The notes under the pieces were generated by a model. The model worked only from the letters and a program-made list of their open reading frames with translations, was not told the origin of the DNA and made no database searches. A stretch of 8,150 nt of DNA from Candidatus Microgenomates bacterium (GTDB taxonomy: Bacteria > Patescibacteriota > Microgenomatia > UBA1400 > PJMF01), in assembly GCA_015485595.1 (NCBI GenBank), contig WFTH01000079.1:1-8150 (forward strand), given 5' to 3'. A program made the position numbers and the translations under genes. The stretch's first letter is position 1, and each line of letters starts with the position of its first letter. Positions 1 through 5,045 of the stretch are shown here, in pieces.

Positions 1-8
1 CATATATG

Positions 9-22
9 TCTACCATGGTAGA
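9..22. promoter_or_regulatory. 14-bp perfect palindrome upstream of the TasA-like operon
   Basis: TCTACCATGGTAGA reads identically on both strands. It lies 75 bp before the start codon of the first TasA-like gene. It could be an operator for a dimeric regulator of the surface operon, or a short 5-bp stem with a CATG loop from the end of an upstream gene. There is no T-run after it, so a terminator is unlikely. No convincing -35/-10 pair is visible in positions 1-85; TGGTAGAGT (16-24), overlapping the palindrome, is at best a weak extended -10. Function is inferred only from symmetry and position. Confidence 0.3.
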
Positions 23-85
23 GTCGTATTAATTAGTAGTAGGTATGTTAGGGGTGGATAAAAAAACTGTCTGCCCACACCTTTG

Positions 86-93
86 AAAGGAGG
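86..93 (+). promoter_or_regulatory. Strong Shine-Dalgarno site that fixes the TasA-1 start
   Basis: AAAGGAGG is a near-perfect anti-SD complement, ending 4 nt before the ATG at 98. The reading frame stays open back to a TTG at 83. That TTG lies upstream of and adjacent to this ribosome binding site, so the TTG and the following codons are the leader, not protein. Most other genes here have weaker or no SD, which suggests high expression of this one. Confidence 0.85.
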
Positions 94-97
94 TATT

Positions 98-766
98 ATG
101 GCCCCCAAACATAAAAAGCTGTTGGCCGCAGCGGTAATCGTGCCAGTCGTGGCGCTTACAGGTTATCAAGCCTATAACTTTACTGCCGCTTTGTTTACTG
201 ACACCGAGACCAACACCGCCAACGTCTTTACAGCAGGAACCTTAAACATGACTGTTGGAGGTGCAGACGGAACTGCTTTTGATAGCTTTTCGATCTCAAA
301 TATCGGTGCTAACGGGACGGTTTCTGGTGGTAAGGAATGGACCATTACAAACACTGGTTCGGTGCCAGGCAATCTGGCTTTCAAGCTCAACGATCTTATT
401 AACTATGAGAACGGTTGTAACGAGCCGGAAGCATTAGTAGACACCACCTGTGCCGATCCAGGCGCTGGTGAAGGCGAGCTTGGTGGCGCTATCTCGGTCA
501 CGGTAGATCTGGATACTAACGGTGACGGTGTTTATGACCAGACTGGCGTAGTGACTTCTGATCTAGCTACAGCTAACCAAGGTCAGTATGCTTCCCAGTG
601 GAACACCAATGCAGGTAATGCAGGCACCGTTACCATTGCTCCAGGGGCAAGTGTGAAGGTGAAGATGAACTGGTCCACCGACCCGGCTAGCTATGGTAAT
701 GACATCCAAAGTGACAGTGTCACTTTTGGAATTCAGTATGACCTAACGCAAGTAACTCCGTCTTAA
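98..766 (+). CDS. TasA/camelysin-like secreted fibre subunit 1 (SipW-type signal peptide)
   Basis: A 222-residue secreted protein of the TasA/CalY (camelysin, Peptidase_M73) family, whose members are fibre or matrix subunits exported by Sec and cut by SipW. The N-terminus has a Lys-rich start and a hydrophobic segment (about 8-25). It is followed by ALFTDTETNTANVFTAGTLN (31-50), the family's post-cleavage motif; cleavage is likely near A30/A31 by analogy with Bacillus TasA. A beta-rich body follows. Residues 101-128 carry two Cys (C107, C118) in GCNEPEALVDTTC and a GEL motif, nearly identical in the paralogue at 2115. DTNGDGVYD (139-147) matches a DxNxDGxxD calcium loop and is missing from that paralogue. 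The C-terminus has GNDIQSDSV, also shared. The SD is strong, codon use favours AAC/ACC/GGT, and a hairpin follows, so this is probably the major subunit. Start chosen at ATG 98 over TTG 83 because of the SD. Family assignment is firm; the fibre role is inferred. Confidence 0.85.
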   Translation: MAPKHKKLLAAAVIVPVVALTGYQAYNFTAALFTDTETNTANVFTAGTLNMTVGGADGTAFDSFSISNIGANGTVSGGKEWTITNTGSVPGNLAFKLNDLINYENGCNEPEALVDTTCADPGAGEGELGGAISVTVDLDTNGDGVYDQTGVVTSDLATANQGQYASQWNTNAGNAGTVTIAPGASVKVKMNWSTDPASYGNDIQSDSVTFGIQYDLTQVTPS

Positions 767-794
767 GTTAGTTGCTTGGTGGGTTATGAACTAA

Positions 795-824
795 AAAAGG
801 CAGGGTGCTTGCGCCCTGCCTTTT
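795..824 (+). terminator. Hairpin terminator/attenuator between TasA-1 and signal peptidase 1
   Basis: AAAAGGCAGGG (795-805) pairs perfectly with CCCTGCCTTTT (814-824). The stem can extend by a T-G wobble and a G-C pair to a CTTG tetraloop (808-811). The T-run is only four bases and belongs to the stem, so read-through may be substantial. It sits 28 bp after the first gene and 48 bp before the next start. That suits a highly expressed first gene with reduced transcription of the peptidase downstream. An intrinsic terminator is well supported by structure; the attenuation role is inference. Confidence 0.8.
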
Positions 825-837
825 GGCTTAAAGCCAA
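823..837 (+). repeat. Small inverted repeat directly after the terminator
   Basis: TTGGCT and AGCCAA form a 6-bp stem around a TAA loop, overlapping the last two bases of the preceding terminator hairpin. It could compete with the terminator fold or protect the 3' end of the upstream mRNA. It is short and may be chance. Confidence 0.35.
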
Positions 838-860
838 ACCAGGTTAGTTGTAGTTAAAAA

Positions 861-865
861 AGGAG
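861..865 (+). promoter_or_regulatory. Shine-Dalgarno site of signal peptidase 1
   Basis: AGGAG inside an A-rich stretch (856-865), 7 nt before ATG 873. It supports that start and shows this peptidase can be translated independently of the gene upstream of the terminator. Confidence 0.75.
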
Positions 866-872
866 TTTATAC

Positions 873-1499
873 ATGAGATCAGTTTTTAGTTTTCTTTTAT
901 CTTTATCTTGGTTGGCTTACTTCAGTCTACTAGCCTTGTTTGTAGTCGGATCGCTCTTGGCCAACCCAGAACTCAAACTGTTTGGTCGATTTCAGACCTT
1001 CATTACTCAATCTGGTTCGATGGTGCCAACAATACAAGTGGGAGATCTTATTTTTGTAGACATAACCAAAGATAAAGAGCCGACTTCAGGTCAAATCGTT
1101 ACTTTTAAGGATGCTGAAGGTCAAACGGTTACTCATAGAGTTATCAAGACATTTCCAAAAGACGGTCAAGTGTTTTTCACCACTAAAGGGGATAACAATA
1201 ACGCTCCAGACCCGGAGCCTTTGACCAAAGAGCAGATTATTGGTTTTTATAAAGCGCGACTACCCTTTTTTGTTTATTTTTTGGTTTATCTCCGCAAGCC
1301 GGCCGGTTTACTGCTCTTAATCTTGGTGCCGATAGCTTTAACCGCTTTTGGTGAGCTGCTTAAGCCCATAGCATCACGTTCTTTAAAGTCAAAAGTTCAG
1401 CCAGACTCCAGCCCAAAGACGGAAGTTGAGGCTCGGACTTTGTCTCGGAAGATAGACCGCCCACAGGATAAGCCAAAGATAGTGATCGAAGACATCTAA
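873..1499 (+). CDS. sipW: SipW-type signal peptidase I (S26B), copy 1
   Basis: A 208-residue membrane serine peptidase that removes signal peptides from exported proteins, here presumably the TasA-like neighbours. Hydrophobic segment 7-30 is the N-terminal anchor. TQSGSM (45-50) holds the catalytic Ser49, and VTHRVI (86-91) holds His88 where bacterial type I peptidases have Lys; this Ser-His arrangement marks the SipW/archaeal/ER (S26B) class. TKGDNNNAPD (104-113) is the conserved Asp box. A second membrane segment spans about 143-163. A 42-residue charged, Pro-containing tail (about 167-208) follows; it is absent from the second copy and should face the cytoplasm if both segments span. The SD at 861 supports the start. 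The next gene begins 5 bp after the stop. SipW-class identity is firm; the partner TasA protein is inferred from position. Confidence 0.9.
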   Translation: MRSVFSFLLSLSWLAYFSLLALFVVGSLLANPELKLFGRFQTFITQSGSMVPTIQVGDLIFVDITKDKEPTSGQIVTFKDAEGQTVTHRVIKTFPKDGQVFFTTKGDNNNAPDPEPLTKEQIIGFYKARLPFFVYFLVYLRKPAGLLLLILVPIALTAFGELLKPIASRSLKSKVQPDSSPKTEVEARTLSRKIDRPQDKPKIVIEDI

Positions 1500-1504
1500 A
1501 CAAG

Positions 1505-2077
1505 ATGACTAAAGGAAACTTCTTTAAGCTGGTGTTTTTTGTTTTTGTGGTGATGCTGGCGATTACAAAACTAACCGATGCCGATCTGAACGACCAAGAA
1601 AAGATCAGTCAGAATGAGTTTCAAGCTAGCACGCTTGATTTTGCCAGCCAGGACACGGCCAATAACACTCCCCAGTCGCTTCTGTTTAACGTTTCTGGTT
1701 TGGTTCCTGGTGGTTTTCGGGTAGGCTCGGTTCGAGTGGCTCAAAAGGGAGAGCTTGGCTTTCGCTATCGGCTTACAGCCGAGAACTTTGCCGGGGACAT
1801 CTCTTTATGTCAGGAACTTGAAGTTATGATCTTAAAAGACTGGCAGGTGGTGGCCGATGTTAAGCTAGATCAGCTTAACCTAGAAGGCGAGTTAGCAGCC
1901 GAGCAGGCCTATCAAGATCTAGTCTTGGTTTTAAAACTCACAAGCTCAAGCAGCTCCCTGCAAGCAAAAAGTTGCGGTTTTAACTTAAAAGTAGCCACCA
2001 TAGATGACCCAGCTGGCAGCGCTTTTTCGGATGATGAGGTGTTGGTTAATCAAGTGGCCACCGCTGCTAGTTGGTAA
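1505..2077 (+). CDS. Divergent TasA/camelysin-like secreted protein (minor subunit?)
   Basis: A 190-residue exported protein, recognised mainly from its N-terminus. Hydrophobic stretch 6-20 is followed by ADLNDQEKISQNEFQASTLD (26-45), which aligns with the TasA motif ALFxDxE...F.AGTLD of its two neighbours. Cleavage is likely around A26. The rest is predicted beta-rich and does not resemble the paralogues; it lacks their GCNEPE segment but has its own Cys pair (C102, C157). A Ser run (147-151) lies before the second Cys. It starts 5 bp after the peptidase stop with no clear SD, so translation is probably coupled. It may be a minor, tip or anchor component like TapA beside TasA in Bacillus, but that is an analogy only. 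An unrelated SipW substrate is the alternative. Confidence 0.65.
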   Translation: MTKGNFFKLVFFVFVVMLAITKLTDADLNDQEKISQNEFQASTLDFASQDTANNTPQSLLFNVSGLVPGGFRVGSVRVAQKGELGFRYRLTAENFAGDISLCQELEVMILKDWQVVADVKLDQLNLEGELAAEQAYQDLVLVLKLTSSSSSLQAKSCGFNLKVATIDDPAGSAFSDDEVLVNQVATAASW

Positions 2078-2099
2078 GTAGATAGAAGTTAGCTATACT
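2071..2099 (+). promoter_or_regulatory. Candidate internal promoter before TasA-like 2
   Basis: TTGGTA (2071-2076) and TATACT (2094-2099) are separated by 17 bp, matching the sigma-70 consensus at 4/6 and 5/6 positions. The predicted start is near 2106, only about 9 nt before ATG 2115. That gene has no Shine-Dalgarno sequence. If real, the second half of the operon can be transcribed independently with a very short leader. Confidence 0.45.
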
Positions 2100-2114
2100 A
2101 GAGAAATAAACAGT

Positions 2115-2789
2115 ATGCCTAAATCTAGATCAACAGTTACCGGACTGATTAATAAGTTTAAAAGTTATAGTCATTATAAAAGTGTCTTGGTGATCATTGT
2201 GGTGGGGTCTTTAGGTATTGCGGCATCTCAAGCTTTGTTTCGCGACATCGAGAGATCTCAAAAAGGCACCTTTGTAGTGGGTACTTTAGACTTGGCAGTT
2301 TCTGACGATAAAGGTGGAACCCAGCCTCAGAGCATTCAGATTCAAAAACTAGGTACGACCAAGGAGGTTGCTGGAGAAAAAACCTACCAACTGCGTAACG
2401 TTGGTAGTCTAGATGGCTTGTTGGAGTTTCGACTTGATCACTTGATTAACTACGAGAACGGTTGTAACGAGCCGGAAGCATTGGTAGACACCAGCTGTGA
2501 TAATCCCGGCCCCGATCAAGGAGAGCTAGGTCAAAACATTATCTTGGAGGTGGTGGTAGGTGAGGCAGATAACGCCCAAGTGGTTGCCACCAGCGATCTG
2601 GCCACTGCCAACCAAGATCAGTTTCAACTTCAGTGGCAGGCGCATGAGCCGATCGTTGTTTTTAGTGGTCAAACCTTACCAATTACTCTTAGATGGAAAA
2701 GTAAGCCAGGTGGATTAGGAAACGAGGTTCAGAGCGATAGCGTGGCTTTTGACTTTACGTACGAGTTAAGACAGATCATCAACCAATAA
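2115..2789 (+). CDS. TasA/camelysin-like secreted subunit 2, paralogue of TasA-1
   Basis: A 224-residue exported protein of the TasA/CalY family. It has a long basic N-region (1-22), a hydrophobic core (23-38), then LFRDIERSQKGTFVVGTLDL (41-60) just after the expected SipW cleavage site near A40. The body shares clear blocks with the protein at 98: INYENGCNEPEALVDT and the C117-x10-C128 pair, PGxxxGELG, SDLATANQ (160-167), and a C-terminal GNEVQSDSV (202-210) followed by an aromatic beta strand. It lacks the DxNxDGxxD loop of TasA-1. No SD is visible before the ATG. The stop is followed by a single base and then the second signal peptidase, so the two are almost certainly co-translated. It is likely a second subunit of the same surface structure; the function is inferred from family and context. 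Confidence 0.82.
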   Translation: MPKSRSTVTGLINKFKSYSHYKSVLVIIVVGSLGIAASQALFRDIERSQKGTFVVGTLDLAVSDDKGGTQPQSIQIQKLGTTKEVAGEKTYQLRNVGSLDGLLEFRLDHLINYENGCNEPEALVDTSCDNPGPDQGELGQNIILEVVVGEADNAQVVATSDLATANQDQFQLQWQAHEPIVVFSGQTLPITLRWKSKPGGLGNEVQSDSVAFDFTYELRQIINQ

Positions 2790-2790
2790 G

Positions 2791-3288
2791 ATGTCCAGGC
2801 ATTCTTCCGCCGGTAACTTTAAAAAAGCTTTTATTCTGACTTTATTTGGTTTGGCAGTCGCTTATTTTTTCGGCCGTTTTTGGTTAAACCCAGGTTTTTA
2901 TTTACCCTTTGAGCTTTACTTGGTGCAGTCAGGTTCGATGGAGCCGGCGATTAATGCTGGCGATATCGTGGTGGTTAAACCTAAATCCAACTACCATCAG
3001 CGCCAAGTAATTACTTTCTATGATCAAGATGGTCGGGTGGTGACTCACCGGATTTTAGCAGTCAAAGATCAAGCCGGACAGGCGGTTTTTCTAACTAAGG
3101 GGGATGCAAACGAAGCACCAGACAGCTACTTAGTACCACGGGAAAAGGTGATCGGCCAGCTTATTCTAGTCCTACCTCGAATGGGGTTTTTGGTCTCTTT
3201 TGCCAAGACTAGGTATGGGGCCTTGCTTTTGGTTGTTGTGCCGGCAGTCATTATTATTTATGATGAGTTTCGTAAGTTAAAAGAATAA
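2791..3288 (+). CDS. sipW: SipW-type signal peptidase I (S26B), copy 2
   Basis: A 165-residue membrane peptidase of the SipW class. It has an N-terminal membrane segment (about 13-32), VQSGSMEP (45-52) with catalytic Ser49, VVTHRI (83-88) with His86 as the predicted general base, TKGDANEAPD (102-111) as the Asp box, and a C-terminal membrane segment (about 143-158) followed by a short basic end. It is diverged from copy 1 outside these motifs and lacks its long tail. It starts 1 bp after the TasA-like 2 stop, so translational coupling ties it to that substrate. Two SipW-type enzymes in one operon suggests dedicated enzyme-substrate pairs or a duplicated module. Confidence 0.9.
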   Translation: MSRHSSAGNFKKAFILTLFGLAVAYFFGRFWLNPGFYLPFELYLVQSGSMEPAINAGDIVVVKPKSNYHQRQVITFYDQDGRVVTHRILAVKDQAGQAVFLTKGDANEAPDSYLVPREKVIGQLILVLPRMGFLVSFAKTRYGALLLVVVPAVIIIYDEFRKLKE

Positions 3289-3306
3289 CACTTAGCTAAA
3301 AATCCT

Positions 3307-4254
3307 ATGTCAAAGAAAACCTTAAGCCAAACTTTACTCACTATCACTCGTTATTTTTTTAGCGGGTTTGCTATGGGCTCGGCCGATCTAGTGCCGGGAG
3401 TTTCTGGTGGTACAATCGCCTTAATCTTAGGTATTTATGAAAAACTTATTACCAGTATTAAACTGGTAACTCATGACACGCTTAAGTTGGCACTTAGGTT
3501 TAAGCTTAAAGAGGCTTTTTTGAGTGTGCCGTGGCTGTTTTTACTTCCTTTGTTTGTCGGTATGCTAACGGCCATTATCAGCTTAAGTGGTCTAATCGAG
3601 CATCTTTTAAAGACTCAGCCTGTGGGCATCTGGTCATTTTTCTTTGGCTTGGTTTTTGCCTCGGTCTTTTTGGTTGGGGCCAAGGTTAAAAGTTGGCAAG
3701 CTCTTTATCTATTTTTGGCGGTTTTAAGCGCGATTGGGGCTTATTTTTTAGTGGGGTTAGTGCCACTGGAGACTGCGCCAACCTTGATTAACTTTTTTAT
3801 AAGTGGCGCTATTGCTATTGTTGCGATGATTTTACCTGGTATATCGGGATCTTTTATGCTAATTATCATGGGGAAGTATGGTCAGCTTTTGGGGGCGGTA
3901 AACGACCGCAACCTTTTGGTTCTAGGGGTGTTTATGGTCGGAGCGGTGGTAGGCTTGGCGCTTTTTTCTAAGCTACTAAACTTCTTGTTCAAAAACTATC
4001 ATGATGGCATGATGGCGGTCTTGGCCGGGTTTTTGCTTGGGTCACTGCGAAAAGTCTGGCCCTGGAAAGAGGTGACCCAGACGGTGGTTGACTCGCACGG
4101 CCAAGTCATACCGGTAGCGTTTAAGAACATCTTGCCTAACGAGCAGGTCGCTTTAGCCTTTAGCTTAATATTTGTCGGTGTGGTGCTAGTTATGGGGATG
4201 CACTTTTTGAGCAAGCGGATCAAGCATGTAGAGCCTGGTTTTGATCTGGATTAA
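3307..4254 (+). CDS. popT: DUF368 membrane protein, PopT-type undecaprenyl-phosphate translocase
   Basis: A 315-residue polytopic membrane protein. GSADLVPGVSGGT (24-36) and its inverted-repeat partner AMILPGISGSF (173-183) are the two signature re-entrant motifs of DUF368. Hydrophobic segments lie at about 76-98, 107-124, 131-152, 161-180, 203-222, 234-247 and 281-301. Characterised DUF368 proteins (PopT) return the lipid carrier undecaprenyl phosphate to the cytoplasmic face for reuse in peptidoglycan and surface glycan synthesis. The gene follows signal peptidase 2 by 18 bp with no terminator between and no clear SD, so it is probably the last gene of the surface operon. Its stop overlaps the stop of prmC on the other strand. 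Family assignment is firm; transport in this organism is inferred. Confidence 0.9.
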   Translation: MSKKTLSQTLLTITRYFFSGFAMGSADLVPGVSGGTIALILGIYEKLITSIKLVTHDTLKLALRFKLKEAFLSVPWLFLLPLFVGMLTAIISLSGLIEHLLKTQPVGIWSFFFGLVFASVFLVGAKVKSWQALYLFLAVLSAIGAYFLVGLVPLETAPTLINFFISGAIAIVAMILPGISGSFMLIIMGKYGQLLGAVNDRNLLVLGVFMVGAVVGLALFSKLLNFLFKNYHDGMMAVLAGFLLGSLRKVWPWKEVTQTVVDSHGQVIPVAFKNILPNEQVALAFSLIFVGVVLVMGMHFLSKRIKHVEPGFDLD

Positions 4255-5039
4255 AGTTTTTTAGGTGTTAGCCTGGCAAAGGTGCAACGACTAATCTTAC
4301 TGATCCAGGTTTTTATGTGATAGTGGTGGTTGAATCGTTGGCGAAGTATCTCTGGGTGGGTATAGTCGATCTCCAGCAAGATCACTCCATCATCACTTAA
4401 GTATTGACTAGCTTGGTTAAGAAACTTGCTGATTAGTTCTAGTCCGTCCTCACCACCATCAAGAGCTATATGGGGTTCATAGTCTTTGACTGAAGCTTCA
4501 AGCACCTTTATCCTGACTGTGGGAATGTAGGGTAGGTTGGCGATCATGATGTTAAACTTCTCTTTTGACACGTTGTCAAAAAGATCGGAGTGAACAAGAT
4601 TAATTTTAGATTTTAGATTAGAGATTTTAGATTTTTTGGAGATGTGTTTGAGGTTTTTTTGGGTCAGCTCAAGGGCTTTTTTATCGATGTCGGTAGCGGT
4701 GATGTGGTAGTCTTGGTTGGTTTTTTCAAGTTGGTGGGCTAGGCTGATAGCGACTGCTCCAGAGCCGGTACCGACCTCTAGAATTTTAATTGTTCGGCTG
4801 ACGTTTGTCTGCTTCGCAAACTCAGAGAGTGCTTCCTCAATCAGTTCCTCCGTCTCTACTCGAGGAATTAGGGCTCTTTGATCAATTAAAAAATCAAGTC
4901 CACAAAACTCCACATGGCCGGTAATGTACTCTACCGGCATCTGGCCATACCGTCTTGCCACCTCCTCAGCGACACCATGCCTTCTTAGCTGGTTTTTTTC
5001 GTAAGGTGTAAACTGGCGGGGTAAGGTAGTTGGTTTCAT
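4251..5039 (-). CDS. prmC: Release factor glutamine methyltransferase PrmC (HemK)
   Basis: A 262-residue SAM-dependent enzyme that methylates the Gln of the GGQ motif in class I release factors, tuning translation termination in the cytoplasm. Visible motifs are PVEYITG (35-41), IPRVETEEL (58-66, the family's PRxET block), the SAM-binding EVGTGSG (88-94), TDID (116-119) as the ribose-binding acidic end, and NLPYIP (168-173) in place of the usual NPPY, then ALDGGEDGL (192-200). About 32 residues precede the PVEYITG block, against about 64 in E. coli, so the release-factor-binding N-terminal domain is shortened. Residues around 136-147 are encoded by a tandem heptamer repeat. It starts 6 bp after the RhuM-Fic stop with only a weak AAG-type SD, so it is likely co-transcribed. 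The NLPY variant does not by itself imply loss of activity. Confidence 0.92.
   Translation of the reverse strand: MKPTTLPRQFTPYEKNQLRRHGVAEEVARRYGQMPVEYITGHVEFCGLDFLIDQRALIPRVETEELIEEALSEFAKQTNVSRTIKILEVGTGSGAVAISLAHQLEKTNQDYHITATDIDKKALELTQKNLKHISKKSKISNLKSKINLVHSDLFDNVSKEKFNIMIANLPYIPTVRIKVLEASVKDYEPHIALDGGEDGLELISKFLNQASQYLSDDGVILLEIDYTHPEILRQRFNHHYHIKTWISKISRCTFARLTPKKL
4603..4637 (-). repeat. Tandem heptanucleotide repeat inside prmC
   Basis: On the + strand there are five consecutive 7-mers: ATTTTAG, ATTTTAG, ATTAGAG, ATTTTAG and ATTTTTT. Read on the coding strand, they give a Lys/Ser/Ile/Asn/Leu segment with a seven-residue period (KSKISNLKSKI). It falls between the SAM-binding half and the NLPY strand, in what should be a surface region. 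It looks like an AT-rich repeat expanded or inserted in frame. Confidence 0.8.
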
Positions 5040-5045
5040 TTTTTC

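Noticed and set aside
51..81. Possible leader hairpin between GGGGTGG and CCCACACC
   Set aside because: Only four contiguous pairs form, with mismatches on both sides; not a credible riboswitch or attenuator.
83..97. TTG start five codons upstream of TasA-1
   Set aside because: The added codons contain the Shine-Dalgarno sequence itself; ATG 98 at 4 nt from AAAGGAGG is the sensible start.
172..390. Minus-strand reading frame within TasA-1
   Set aside because: It lies opposite a well-supported gene, has no recognisable domain, and is a shadow of that gene's codon bias.
255..437. Plus-strand alternate-frame reading frame within TasA-1
   Set aside because: It overlaps TasA-1 in another frame, has no SD, and the product looks random.
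3999..4223. Minus-strand reading frame opposite the DUF368 gene
   Set aside because: It is a shadow of a membrane-protein gene with no motif or signals of its own.
4246..4311. Possible terminator from CTGGAT/ATCCAG followed by GTTTTT after the DUF368 gene
   Set aside because: The stem is only 6 bp around a loop of about 50 nt and lies inside prmC; not convincing.
4603..4637. CRISPR-like array
   Set aside because: The units are 7-bp contiguous repeats without spacers and are in frame within a gene.
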